Source of the DNA: Coriaria nepalensis
Taxonomy: Eukaryota > Streptophyta > Magnoliopsida > Cucurbitales > Coriariaceae
DNA length: 64,000 nucleotides
Direction of reading: 5' to 3'
NCBI GenBank assembly: GCA_027186245.1
Contig: CP114486.1
Span: 5,423,501-5,487,500, forward strand
Position 1 is the stretch's first letter; the number at the start of each line of letters is the position of its first letter. A model generated the notes under the pieces. It searched no databases. It had not been told where the DNA came from and saw nothing but the letters and a program-made list of their open reading frames with translations. Both the position numbers and the translations under genes were made by a program. Below are positions 35,634 to 47,110 of the stretch, one piece after another.

Positions 35634-37302
35634 TCATTCATCAGCTACGTTGACCAATTCATATTCAACAAGGGAAAGATTGTTGTCCTCTTTAACTACG
35701 AAAATAGCAGGGTCGGTGGTTTCTATACGGCCCCATTTATCAACAGCCAGCCTCATAGATCCCTTGAACATGTCTATCTTTGAATTACGAAGAATTACAG
35801 TGGTGTCGGGTTTCATCAAGTCAACTGCGTAAAAGAGAAAGGCAGAACCTAATGAAAATGAATAGGAAAAAGCATATAGACTGAACCCTGAATAATATAG
35901 TAGTTTCGGTCCCACCCCTCCCCCAGTAAGAAGAAAAAGATCATCAAAAACTAAACAGTGGAGAGGATCCGTAAATGGATGCTGAATTAACAATAACTTG
36001 TCAGACTGTTACTTCTTTATTTAGCTTATACAAAATCTTAACGCACCAACAGAAAAAATGGACTCAAGCAATAAAGTCTATATTAGTTGCTTCATCATTC
36101 CTAAGCCAAAACTAGGAAATTCAGTGAAGCAATCAGTATAGCCATTTACCATAAGAAAATGTTAATGGAAAATGGATAGCAGGAGGTTATGTTGATCACA
36201 TGCAATTCAATCCAAGGCACTAACTCATCTTACATGAATCCAATTGTTTCCTTAGCAGATTAGCACTTCATAGTATTAAAGATTCCAAATTCAATTTCTT
36301 AGTCATGGAATCTGAAGACTTTCTATGAATGTGTACAAGGAAACAATTGGATTCCTTAGATTATACATTTGATTCTCTCAAATTTTTCTGTCAAGCTTCT
36401 ACAGGTAGTTTTTAGTTTCTCAAATTACAGTTATTGGTGAGGTGGAGGCAGGATGTCAAATTCCATCTAGATCTTGGATTTTTGTGAAAATTTTCTACCA
36501 CCATCATGGTCAATCATATAAAAAAAAAGTATAAACCCTACACGTAACTAAATAATAGAAACTCAATCCTAAATACAGAAACTGTAGTATGAAATTTCTC
36601 AAGGAAATCAGGTATAAAGAACGAAAAAATCCAAACACTCTAGATGATTGTACGTATAGAAATAATTACCTTCTTTGGCCAAATATTGAATTAATTCCAA
36701 CAACTCAAAGCACAAAATAGTTCATAAGAATGCAAAAAGGAAGAACCATAATTCAAAGCAGAAATTAATAGCTATTGTTCTAACATCTCAAATTTTCAAT
36801 TCCATACACCAAAACAAAACTCCTTACTTGCCAATCAAATTCTAAAACTTTTGTAACTGAATTCAAATCCGGAACATAAAATTCACATTTCACACAGATC
36901 AGTTCAAATATCCCCAATATACACAATGCACCCAGAAAAACAGTATACAATAACCAGTACAAACTAAATCTTCACGCATCAATCACAGAAAATTAGGATA
37001 AAGAGCAAAATTAGGTAGATTAGATTACGACCTTGATCGTTGCGAGAGGTGAAGATGATGGTACCGGTTTCATCGCCGATGAGACACTCGGAAATTTTGG
37101 TCTGGCGTGGTTGCAGGGAAGTGGCAGCTGGTCGTCCTTTAGCCACGACCGTGTTGGATGTCAAAACCTTAGCGATCAGAGTGTGTCCATTCGTACCTGG
37201 CTTCAGCTGATCGACCTTCGTAAACACCGCTTTTCTCTTCTCGAGAGGCTTGTTCGCGTTGTTCACTGGTCGGTGCTCTTTCTGAGGAGCCTTCGTCGCC
37301 AT
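35634..37302 (-). CDS. Single OB-fold nucleic-acid-binding protein (At4g28440-like)
   Basis: Small plant protein with one OB fold of the RPA/SOSS-B type, expected to bind single-stranded nucleic acid; its biological role is poorly known. Two exons, 37302-37032 and 35824-35634, are joined across a 1207-bp intron (37031-35825) at phase 1 and give 153 residues. Motifs in order: a basic N-terminus, VFTKVDQLKPGTNGHTLIAK, SECLIGDETGTIIFTSRNDQ, then after the intron VDLMKPDTTVILRNSKIDMF, GSMRLAVDKWGRIE and the conserved end NNLSLVEYELVNV. These fit the At4g28440 family I recall throughout. The first exon open frame runs on into the intron as spurious hydrophobic residues, which should be ignored. 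Confidence 0.93.
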
Positions 37303-37679
37303 TGATTGATCACAGAAAGCTCTTCTGCTGCTCCGGTTTCTTCTTCTTCTCTTCTGTTCTTCGCTTTATTTTTGTTCCAAGAAAGATGCAATTTTTTAGG
37401 GCGTGAGTTGCGTTTTGATCTCGAACAAACGGGTTTGTCGCCTTACCATTGGATCTGGGGTCAAATAGGGTCGGGTCAATAACACTCCGTTCTTCTGGCG
37501 GGTTTTACGGGTCATTATTTTCAGAAAAATTCATCATCTCGGTTACAAATTACAGTATAACGTCTGGTCCTTTTGTTTCTTTTAGGTAAATTACCATTTT
37601 GGTCTAATTAATAGAGTATACATTTCTATAATTCTACCTCATTTTTTGTTGGCATCAAATTTTATCCAATGGTATATCC
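37303..37679. other. Upstream region of the OB-fold gene
   Basis: Contains the presumed promoter and leader of the minus-strand gene, including a CT/GA-rich stretch at 37330-37360. No further gene. Confidence 0.4.
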
Positions 37680-38543
37680 ATTGAGTTGCACCTGTAAAGA
37701 TGAAGAAAACACGGATAGAAAGTAGATGTTAGTATTTATGAACCTCATCCGATACTTAAGTTAGTAATATAATCGAAGTCAAAAAAATATTGAATAATTT
37801 GAGTTGTGTGCTCATAATATGTATCTTAGGCATTTTATAGATGATATGATATTTATAGAGTTCACCTGATAAAGTCTCATTGAAGTAAAACTTTTGATTC
37901 CATAGAATCTATTAAGATTTCTCCTAATTTGAAGGCAAATTTCTCCTGATTTAAGGAGAGTTATCTGATATGATAAATAATAAGTCAAATCTTCTCTTGT
38001 GATGTGATCTTAGGCCCCTCGCATTCCAAGCATTTTAGGCGATGCCTTCAACAACCCCTATGGGTCGATAAGTGTGGGGCCTTGTGAGCGTATATTCAAT
38101 TTCATTATTGGGCTCATAAGCCCCTCTGATTATGGTATGGACGTAAGTTTTTATTGGGAATGATATTTTTGTAAATATTTCTAAGAGGAGTATTTTCGAC
38201 CCCATCATTCAGCCTCTTAGCAGAAGTTGATGATGCATGTCGGGTTGTGACATAAATTTTTATATATGCCTTTGCAAATTGATAAGCTAAAATTTATTAG
38301 AGATTAAACTTTTTCATTAGTTGATATTAGAGGATAAAGAGTATAAATATACACTCTTTACTTTTCACAATTTCATTTTTTGAAGAATTATCTTGCTTTC
38401 CTCTCGTTTTATCCTTCTTTCTCTTTTTTCCTAATGAGTTTTTTCCTCGTAGACTTTGAAAGTTTATCATTTCTCCTTCTCTGATCTTCTTTTCTTATGT
38501 TCAACATGAGTAAGGTATTCGCCTCTCTTTTGTTTTCTCTTTA

Positions 38544-38583
<40 letters not shown>

Positions 38584-41500
38584 TGTTGATCCACAGTGCT
38601 CGACCATGGCCAAGCTGCCTTAGGCGTTCAACCGTGGCTAAGCTGCCTTGGGCGCTCGGTCGTGGCCGAGCATCCTAAGTGTTTGTACCCTCCTTTCTTG
38701 TGGTTTTTCCGACCATAAATTTAGGTTTTTTCTTGATCAGTTTCCTTCCTTGCCAGGTGATTAGTTAGTTTTGTTCATCATGGATTTTCCTTAACCTGTA
38801 AGTGGGCTTTTTTCCTCAGCTTTGATCCTTCATTCCTCTATTATGTCATTGGCTTCAGGAATTCCTTTAGGTACTTTCTTTCCCGAATTTAGGTTGCTTA
38901 GGTTGACTAGCATACTTACTCTTTTAGGCGCGAACCTTAGTTAGGATTTTGAATTTTAGCTCTTCGGCTAGTTGACAATATGTGTAATGTGGGTTGTCGA
39001 AAATTTCTTTCTTTCTTTTCAGGATAGTTGAATGGTGATCCTTCTGGTCTTGGTTCAAATAATGGGTTTTTAGCACCCGAGGTGCCTTCGAAGGAAATCG
39101 GGGCTAAGCCTCCTTTATTTAAGGAAGATTATGGACAGGTGAAGTCTATCGTTAGCGTTTCGGACATGGATGGATGGTCTACCTAGTATTAAGGTCCTAC
39201 TAATGTGTTTCTTCTCCCTCCCATTACTTCTGAGAACATAATGGGTATAAGAGAGAATGCAGAAGAGATCTCTTTTTACCTTGAAATGTTTCAAGTGGGC
39301 ATGCACTTTCCTCTTCATCCCTTTAGTGTGAGTGTCTTGAACTCCTTCAAGATTTATCCTAGCCAAATGTCACCTAATGGTTGGAGATGTATACTTAGAA
39401 CTTATATTTTTTGAAAGAGACTCGCCAAAATGGAGCTTAATCCTCTCTTAATCTCTATGATATTTCAAATCTGCCTTGGTTGTTATGGCTTTTACTACTT
39501 CTCTTCTAATGAGGGTCGGATCGTTGAGCTTCCTTTATCCAACTACTTTTAGAGGAAGAGCTAGTTCGTATGGGGATTAAAGTGGTTGCCCACTTCATGT
39601 GATGATTTGACCGAGCAATGTTGCTCAAGATTCAGGTGGACTTTTCATGAGCAGATTTTCAAGCGTAAGTGCCTATACATCCACCTCCTTATGAATATGA
39701 ATTTTTGTTGTTGCTTTACTTCATGTCGCCTTACTGTATGACTATCTTTCTTTATTTTTTTGAAGATGCTCTTCTTAACAGGAGTGAGCTGTCCGATTTT
39801 GAGCTTGATGTTATCAAGAAGATGAGGAGATATGACATCGGCCTTAGATATTTCTCCACTTTGCTGACTGGGGAAAATTTGTTAAAGGTTGGACTCAACT
39901 CTCAGGCGGCCTTCCTTCTCCCACTGCTCTTCAGCGAGGTCTTGTGGAGTTCTTTCTCATACCATGCTTTCCATTTACCCATCTTATCATATTTTGTGTA
40001 AGGAATCAATTGAAAGCTGAGGTGGCCGCTGTTGAGCTAAGTAGGAAAAGGAAAATGAGCGGGGATGGATCTCAAGATTTTTGCTTGACTAAGACACTTT
40101 CTCATATGGTTGCTTTAGAGGTTGTAGGCAATTTAGCCCCTTCATTAAAAAAGACTGCCTTTGCCTCTACTCGACCTAACATTTCCCATAGTACAAGTTC
40201 CAAGGAATCAACTATTTTCGACGAATCATTAGTTGGGTTCTCTTTGATGTAAAGCCTTGAAGATCATCTTATTCGTTGTGAAAATAATGAGGTTGAGACT
40301 CAATGGAGCACTGAACAAGAATCTTTGACTCATTTTAGTGAGGAGACTTCTCGCCTCATGTCAAAGTCGTCATTTGATCGTATTGTCATGAAGGGTAAAT
40401 GAACCACTAATAGATGACTTTCTTTTGAAACTCTCAAGTGTGAGTATTCCCCTTCTCATGTTATTGCTCTTACATTTATTTTGTGGTCGTATTAATAACT
40501 TCTCTTTCGCTTTTTTATTTTTACTGTCTGATAGACAGAGCCGTAATATCTATTATGGTGGCGGCCAATGTTTCTAGTGACAAGCTTAAGAAGCAACCCG
40601 GTGAGGTGGCATATTAACTTGGTTCTGCTCACGCTAAGATCTCGTCTCTTCAATGATCCAAAATGGGATTTAGCCTTACTTTTTGGAAACTTTTAAAGAG
40701 AGCTTGTCTAAAAAAAAAAGCTTTTGTGAAAAAAGCTAAGGATGCACTTCTAGATATCGAGACCACCCTTCAACTGTCTGAATTCAAGAAGAAGGCTACC
40801 TTAGAGGTAGTTGATAGCTTGACAGAGAAAAACATGTCTTTACATTTGTAGCTTCCTCGGTTAAAAAAGGATGGCGAAGGGAGTTTTTTCATTCTTCTGA
40901 GGTCGAGAGGATTTGAGCCAAAGCCTTAGAGAAAGGGGAGCTTATTGGCTTTCACTTTGTTAAATACCTCATTCGCGCCACTTTTCCCAAGGTTGACACT
41001 GAGTTGTTAGAGTTTGGGGACAGAGAGTTCTCTTCTAAGAAAGATGTTGAGCAAAAGCCGGAGGAGGGTATGGATGATGAGGAAGAAGATCATAGTGGGG
41101 TTGATTCTTCTCATGCGTAGTGGTCTGATGAAGGAGCCCTTTGATCTTTTGTTATGTTTGTTTTATTTTGGACATTACTCTTTGTATTTCTTTTCTTTGC
41201 GCTTTTTGTAGCTTTTTTTAAATTATTTTTAGTAATTATTTTTCTGTTATTTTTTCTGCTTCATATATACTTTTGAATACTATGGTAGCTCCCCCTCCCC
41301 CAAAAAAAAAACAATTATTTACTTAGACAAATTTTCCTTTAATTCAACATTGCCACTTATCTCTTTGCACTCATCCTTTTATTTATTGCTCAACTTTAGT
41401 TGAGTCTTATGAAAAGTCAAGATGTCTCTCTCTTTTTACTCTTTGTTGTTTTTCTTACTTTTTTGGTTGCTTAGCCTTGAATGAATCTTATAAAAAAAGA

Positions 41501-42727
41501 GGATAAATCTCCCTTGTCCCCCTCCCCCTTTTATTTTGGTGTCTCAAAGTACTAAGGTTTCTTTTCTAGGTGCCTTTATTGGAAATCGAGTTTAAAATTT
41601 CATAACGAAAGCGATTATTAATCACAATTAAGAAAAATTTTCTAAGAATGTTTAGCAATCCTTTATATATATATATATATATATTAATCTTCAACACTAG
41701 ATGAAGAAATCATACATTTGTCCACGCAAATCGACTGTTAAGACTCACCGCAATCTTCCAAATCAATTCTCAACACATTAGGACGTGTGTGAGCATGTAA
41801 AGATGAAAATGTTTTCTTTTTCTTTAGGGTGATCTCTTCTCATCCAAAAAACATCTCTAAAATAATTAGAATATAATATATTTATAAAATTCTATTAGGG
41901 TTTCTATTTTAATATTATTTTTAATTTAAAACACTTTTAAATTAATTTAAATTAGTAATTCAAATATAATACTAAATACTAATAAAATAATGAGATAATA
42001 AGAAACTTATAATATATTTACGAGATTGCTACTGCCACCTTACCACCCCTATGGCTGCCTCTATCACTATGCAAACATAATGATAGGCTTGTAACACATG
42101 TCACATTATGACTGTATTATCTCTTTACTTTATTTTGTCAAATATTTTCAAATTTAAGTTAAAATAAAATCTTATCTATTTGACTTGCCTAATTTAATAT
42201 ACGTCTATCGAGTCACACCTACAAAAATGGAGAAAACAAAAAGATAAGGTAGGAATTACTACCTATGAACCCCCTCTGATTTTGTAAGTTAGTAATATGA
42301 TCAAACTGATAAAAATATTGAACAACTAGAGTTTTATGCTCGTAAACTTGTACCTTAGGCATCTTATAGAGCCTACAAGGTTTATCTGGTGGAGTCACCT
42401 TGTGGTGAAACTCTTGATTCAATAGAATTCACGAATATTTCCCCTAATTTGAGAGCAAATTTCCTCTGATTTACGGGGAGTTATATGATGTCATAGATAA
42501 TGGGTCAGATCCTCACTCGCGATGCGATCTTGAGTCTTTCACGTTCCAACCATTTTAGGTGATGCCTTCAGCAAATCATGTGGGCTAATAAGTGCGAGGC
42601 CTTATGGGCAATATGTCTGATTTCATTATTGGGCTTATAAGCCCCTCTGATCATGGTATGGACTTAAGTCATCATTGGGAGATATATTTTCATAAATATT
42701 CATAGGAGGGGTATTTTTAACTCCCAT
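37680..42727 (+). mobile_element. Old LTR retroelement with gypsy-type gag-like region
   Basis: Two diverged direct repeats flank the segment. The left one is about 37683-38213 and the right one about 42207-42727; shared landmarks in the same order include ttaagttagtaatat/tgtaagttagtaatat, cttaggcat(t/c)ttatag, ctcctaatttga, cattttaggcgatgccttca/cattttaggtgatgccttca, tttcattattgggct(c/t)ata, agcccctctgat and catcatt at the end. The internal part (about 39120-41120) has a broken frame with a block like the putative gypsy-type transposon domain PF04195 (MHFPLHPFSVSVLNSFKIYP, then SQMSPNGWR), followed by Lys/Glu-rich, coiled-coil-like pieces (LSEFKKKATLEVVDSLTEK) and an acidic end. No protease, RT or integrase is seen, so it was probably non-autonomous. 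Exact LTR ends, primer site and target duplication are not resolved. Confidence 0.7.
38599..38682. repeat. Minisatellite, three copies of a 28-bp unit
   Basis: Units at 38599-38626, 38627-38654 and 38655-38682 share (c/t)tc...gtggc(c/t)aagctgcctt and then ggcg. The third is the most diverged. It is inside the LTR element, downstream of the left LTR. Confidence 0.85.
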
Positions 42728-43334
42728 CATTTTCTTTTTTCTTTTTCTCTCATTTTCTTTTTCATTTTTCTTAAATTAAAAGGCAATTTGTGTATGTGTA
42801 TTAGTGTATATTTTATGGTTACGTAACAACCTAAATCACAGTACAACTACAAATATCAACAATAAATGGAGATATAATATATGGAATTGATATTTATATT
42901 TATAATATAGGTTAATTTATCATGTGACCATAGAGCATACCTAAAATTCCTCAAATTTAAATATGCAACTTTCATCTTAATATTTCTTAGTTTATTATGT
43001 AGTCGATCAGTGTCAACCGCTCTATTTATATTTTTAACAACTCATCTGAAAAGTAATATCATGTGAAATAAATGGGACCCAAAAGAAAAATAGGGGGATA
43101 GGACTAGATAAATCAGACAAATGAAAATGAAATATAACTCATACATTTTTCTAACATTATACGCAATTGAGCTAAATTATTTGACTGTTTATTTATTACT
43201 TCTAATGACTAAGGGCATTGATATCATGTTAATTTTCAAATTCTTTAAATTTAACTTTATTTTAATTAATATTACATTTTAGATAATTATTTTTTAAATC
43301 ATTTAACATCAGGATCTCTATTCTGTTTTTCAAA
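42728..43334. other. AT-rich intergenic sequence
   Basis: No gene, repeat or motif that I can support. Confidence 0.4.
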
Positions 43335-43343
43335 TTAATTATA

Positions 43344-44300
43344 AGCCAAATTAAACTTACCCCCTTCAAACTGCCTCCTATTTCAAAGACCCACCTTTTT
43401 AACTATCATGTTGTATAAAGGCCCTCTTTAAATTACGAAAAAGTTAGATTTTTTCCCTTTCACATATTTTTTCAACTCTTGTAATCTAAAATTTTTATCC
43501 CCAATTTTATTCTCACACTCACCACCTAATTCATTATTTTTAATTATTTTTTCATCAATCCACCCCCTCACCATCACCTCCACAACCCCTGTACTGCATC
43601 CGCCTTTGATCGTCATTGTCGAAAATAATTTAAAATTATAAATTTGATAAATTTTTATACACTTGACTTTTATTTTTATATTTTTTATCACATTTTTAAT
43701 TATTTTTCTTTTATTTACCCTTAAAGCAATCTTCTTCATCTTCCTTTGCTGCCATCGCACCCCACCACCTCCACCACTCATTGCCACCATCCTACGGCAC
43801 AGTAAAATAACTCTCTCTCAGGGTCCCGGTCGAATCATTGGTCAACTACTTGTTTTTCAAGAGACTAATAGTTATTTTCTAGTGGAGAATGACGACGACA
43901 GAAAAAGGTGGATGAGATTTTTTTAGGGATGAAAAATGAAAAATGAAAAAAAAAAGTGAGATTGAAATGTAAAAATAAAAGTTAAGGCTATAAAATATGT
44001 CAAATTTTAAATTTTAAATTTCTACCGATGACAATCAAAGGCGGCGGCGGCGGCGGCGGTGGAGAGGTTGGTGAAGGTGATGGTGAGGTGTGGATATATT
44101 AAAAAAAAAGATTAAAAATAATGAGGTGGATTAGAGAGAGAATATAATTTTGGAACAAAAAATATAAAATAATAATAATAATCCAAGGTTAGAAAAGAGT
44201 ATAAAAAACATGTGAGGAGGTAAAGTCTAATGTTTTCGTAGTTTAAGGGGGAATTTTTCAAATAAGGTGGTGGTTTGAAATGATTAAGTCTAATTTGACC
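43344..44300. mobile_element. Non-autonomous Mutator-like element with long inverted arms
   Basis: A 957-bp element bounded by a perfect 9-bp direct repeat TTAATTATA (43335-43343 and 44301-44309). The ends are inverted: AGCCAAATTAAACTTA on the left against GGTCAAATTAGACTTA read inward from the right. The inverted similarity runs about 350 bp into each arm; matched landmarks are gtttgaa, tttcgta(a/g)ttta, aaaaataatga, gtggaggtgatggtgagg/gtgaaggtgatggtgagg and atcaaaggcgg. Nine-base target duplications with long terminal inverted repeats are the hallmark of Mutator-type elements. The open frames on either strand (for example 43428-43790) are arm sequence, not genes. Confidence 0.85.
44038..44063. 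repeat. (GGC)n trinucleotide repeat
   Basis: About seven GGC units in the right arm of the Mutator-like element. The matching place in the left arm has only cgcctttg, so the expansion occurred after the arms diverged. Confidence 0.9.
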
Positions 44301-44309
44301 TTAATTATA

Positions 44310-45105
44310 TTATTATTTGTATTATTATATATATTATTTATTTACATTAATAGAGAAAGAACATTTTGTTTACACTAGAAGATTAGAGAGAAAATAATAT
44401 TGAAATAAATTTAACTTTACTATAATATTTTTCATATTTGATAAAATATTATAATAAGATAAATCTCAAAATTAAATATAGCTAACCTTATATGTGATAT
44501 TTTATAAAATTTATTTATATTCTTTGCTAATATAAACATTTAAATGAATACTAGAAAAAAAATATCATATTGCTATTATATGGTTACAACCCGCTCTCAA
44601 CTTTTTTTGAAATTAGAATTTTAGTTTATTTTAAATTTAAAAAAAAAAAAAACTATTTTTACCTTTTTTAATTTGGATAACATATTTTATCATTCTTAAT
44701 TTTATTTTTTTACGAAAACTGCATGAATGAAAAATAAATAAAATAAATGACGATTAAATGAAATATTTCTAACAATTTACACGTTAATTTCGATTAGGAT
44801 CCGACTGTCCACATCTCCACTTATCTCTCTCACATTTTATCTATTCAATAAATTTTATAAGGGTGACAAAATTTCTTTTTCTGACGGGAATTTGATACCG
44901 AATTTGATAATGATTTTGATCCCGCTTCTTCTTCTATTTGGTAGCTAAGTAGTGGGCTTAACATAAATTTAAAATTTAAAAATTTAAAAATTAAAAACTA
45001 GCCATTTTAATAATGTACCAATATCTGTATTGAAAAATCAAAATCAAATCTAGTATCACCTTGTCCAATCCCAATGGGACATTTGCTCACCCCCTATAAC
45101 AAATC
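44310..45105. other. AT-rich intergenic sequence
   Basis: Long A/T tracts, no coding signal recognised. Confidence 0.4.
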
Positions 45106-45117
45106 AGCTTATATTAG

Positions 45118-45313
45118 ACCCCTAGGGGTTGCCCGAGTGGTTGGGCAAGGGTGGCTCCCTAGGATCATCTCGGGTTCAAGTCCTCTGCTCAACAGTTTGG
45201 ATTATACTCTAGACTTACCTGGTAAGGTTATGGGTCAACTGCTCCCCCCGAAGTTTATACCCCATCACCGAAGGTGCGTGGAGAAGTTTCCCGAATTTCC
45301 AAAAAAAAAAAAT
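45118..45313 (+). mobile_element. tRNA-derived SINE
   Basis: A 196-bp element with an internal RNA polymerase III promoter: A-box ttgcccgagtgg (45129-45140) and B-box gggttcaagtcc (45172-45183), 43 bases apart from start to start. The body continues to a poly-A tail (about 45300-45313). It is flanked by a perfect 12-bp target duplication, AGCTTATATTAG, at 45106-45117 and 45314-45325. It is too degenerate around the anticodon and acceptor regions to be a functional tRNA gene. Confidence 0.93.
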
Positions 45314-45325
45314 AGCTTATATTAG

Positions 45326-46243
45326 CAAAAAACAATAAAATATTCATCTACATGCCCACATTTAACATCTAGTGAAACTTAACACCCTACATTTTAAGGT
45401 TTAATAATATTGCTATTTAAAAAACTTCAAGATTTTTAGGATTTTATGAGGGACTTCTTAAGTTTATTCTAAGCCAATTTACTTAGGATGTGTAGTGGTT
45501 AGATAGCTCAAATTTTGAATATTTCCATCATCAACCCAAATGTAGTCGTATTTTGAATTTTTTATCCATAATAATTCTCAACAACTTACCCTTTATTTGT
45601 TTGCATTTAATGAGGTTAGTATTTTCTGCACTTAGAATGACTTTTTTATTTCTTTCATATTAAGAAAAAAAAAAAACAAACAAGATTCTTATATATGTCG
45701 GTTCCTAATCTTGTCGTTTTTTTTTTTCTTTTCAAGACTGAGACTTAGAAATAACATATATATTTATTTAGTAGAATAAAATATAACATATGGCTTACTT
45801 CAAATATAAATAATTTTATATAATAAACACAATATTTGAGTAACTAAATTATTTGAAAATATAAAATATATAATAAAATAGATAAATCGGGTTGCATTTG
45901 AGATGTTAGGGAACCTAAATGGCTCATAAACTCAGCCAAAACTTTGGTATAAGTTTGGGATGAACCATCGGTCGACTAATTTTTTTAATAAAACAAGTAT
46001 AATAGATTAATAACTAATATTATATTATCAACATTAATATTTAAAAGTAACAACAATCGAAAATGAGAATTAGCTCCATTCAAATATACTTGTCGACCTG
46101 TCATCTGAATCAACTCAAACCGAAACCAACCGATATGACAGTTCAAAACAACATGTAGGGCGGATGTGCACTTGATGCCCAACCCACATGACATGTCGGG
46201 TCAGGTGCCGGTGATAACTTAAATCTGCACCCTAGGAGTATAG

Positions 46244-46276
<33 letters not shown>

Positions 46277-47110
46277 CATACATATAAATTCAAGTGTATT
46301 TAAACTTAATGCCATACAATTAATTTCTATTTAATACATACTATAATATGTATTAAAATTAGAATTGTTGTTCAATCTTAACTAGCGTTTAATTCAAAGA
46401 TTGATACTTATATACTAACATGTTAAAAATAATCATAACCCTCTTTCGTAATCTTAAATATATTTCATTTAGAAAAAAAATCTTTATCTTAACTGACGGC
46501 TGACCTGTTTGGTTCTTTTATATTCAACTTTCTGGGTGAGTCATGGGTGAGTCATGGGTGAGCCATGGATTAATTAAGTGAACCATTTCCCGTACACTCC
46601 TACTGTTTACCCTTTATGTTAGATTAATTAGGCGGCCAGCTTTTCGTACACTCCTGCAGTTAATCTTTTTTGTTAAGAGTATAAAAAGTAATTAGTATGG
46701 ACACAAGAATGTTGACCAGGATCTTGGGTTGACTGTTGGAAAGTGGAAAACTAAACTAAACTTAGGTGGGTTCAGCGTAAATTCTGAATCATAAGGACGT
46801 TTAGTTGCAATGTCACTAAATCTCAACAGATTAATTTACAATTTCTAATTATTTATTAAAAAAAAAAAAAAAAAAAACCAGTAAAAATTTTCTTCTTACA
46901 AACAGTTTCTCTCTTCATCGATAAACAGCTTCTTCCAGATTCAGCTCCAAAAAGACGAAAATGGCTCCGAAAAAGGATTAGAAAAGAAAAAAAAAACTAG
47001 TCAACGAATCTCTTCTTCAGCTTCGGCTAATCCTGATCAATAATTTTTTTTAATTAATCTAATAGCTTAATTAAGCCTTTCCTAATCCTTTCAAAAGAAG
47101 AAGAAACACA
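45326..47110. other. AT-rich intergenic region before the Di19-like gene
   Basis: Contains a TA/TACATA microsatellite (about 46250-46285), a short direct repeat gggtgagtcat (46533-46553) and a poly-A run near 46857-46877. The last ~200 bases are the probable promoter and leader of the Di19-like gene. No other gene. Confidence 0.45.

Noticed and set aside
43428..43926. Open frames on both strands rich in Lys/Ile or Phe/Ile
   Set aside because: They lie in the arms of the inverted-repeat element and arise from its AT-rich sequence.
45129..45190. Possible tRNA gene
   Set aside because: It has A and B boxes but no matching acceptor stem or anticodon arm, and it continues into a SINE body with A-tail and target duplication.
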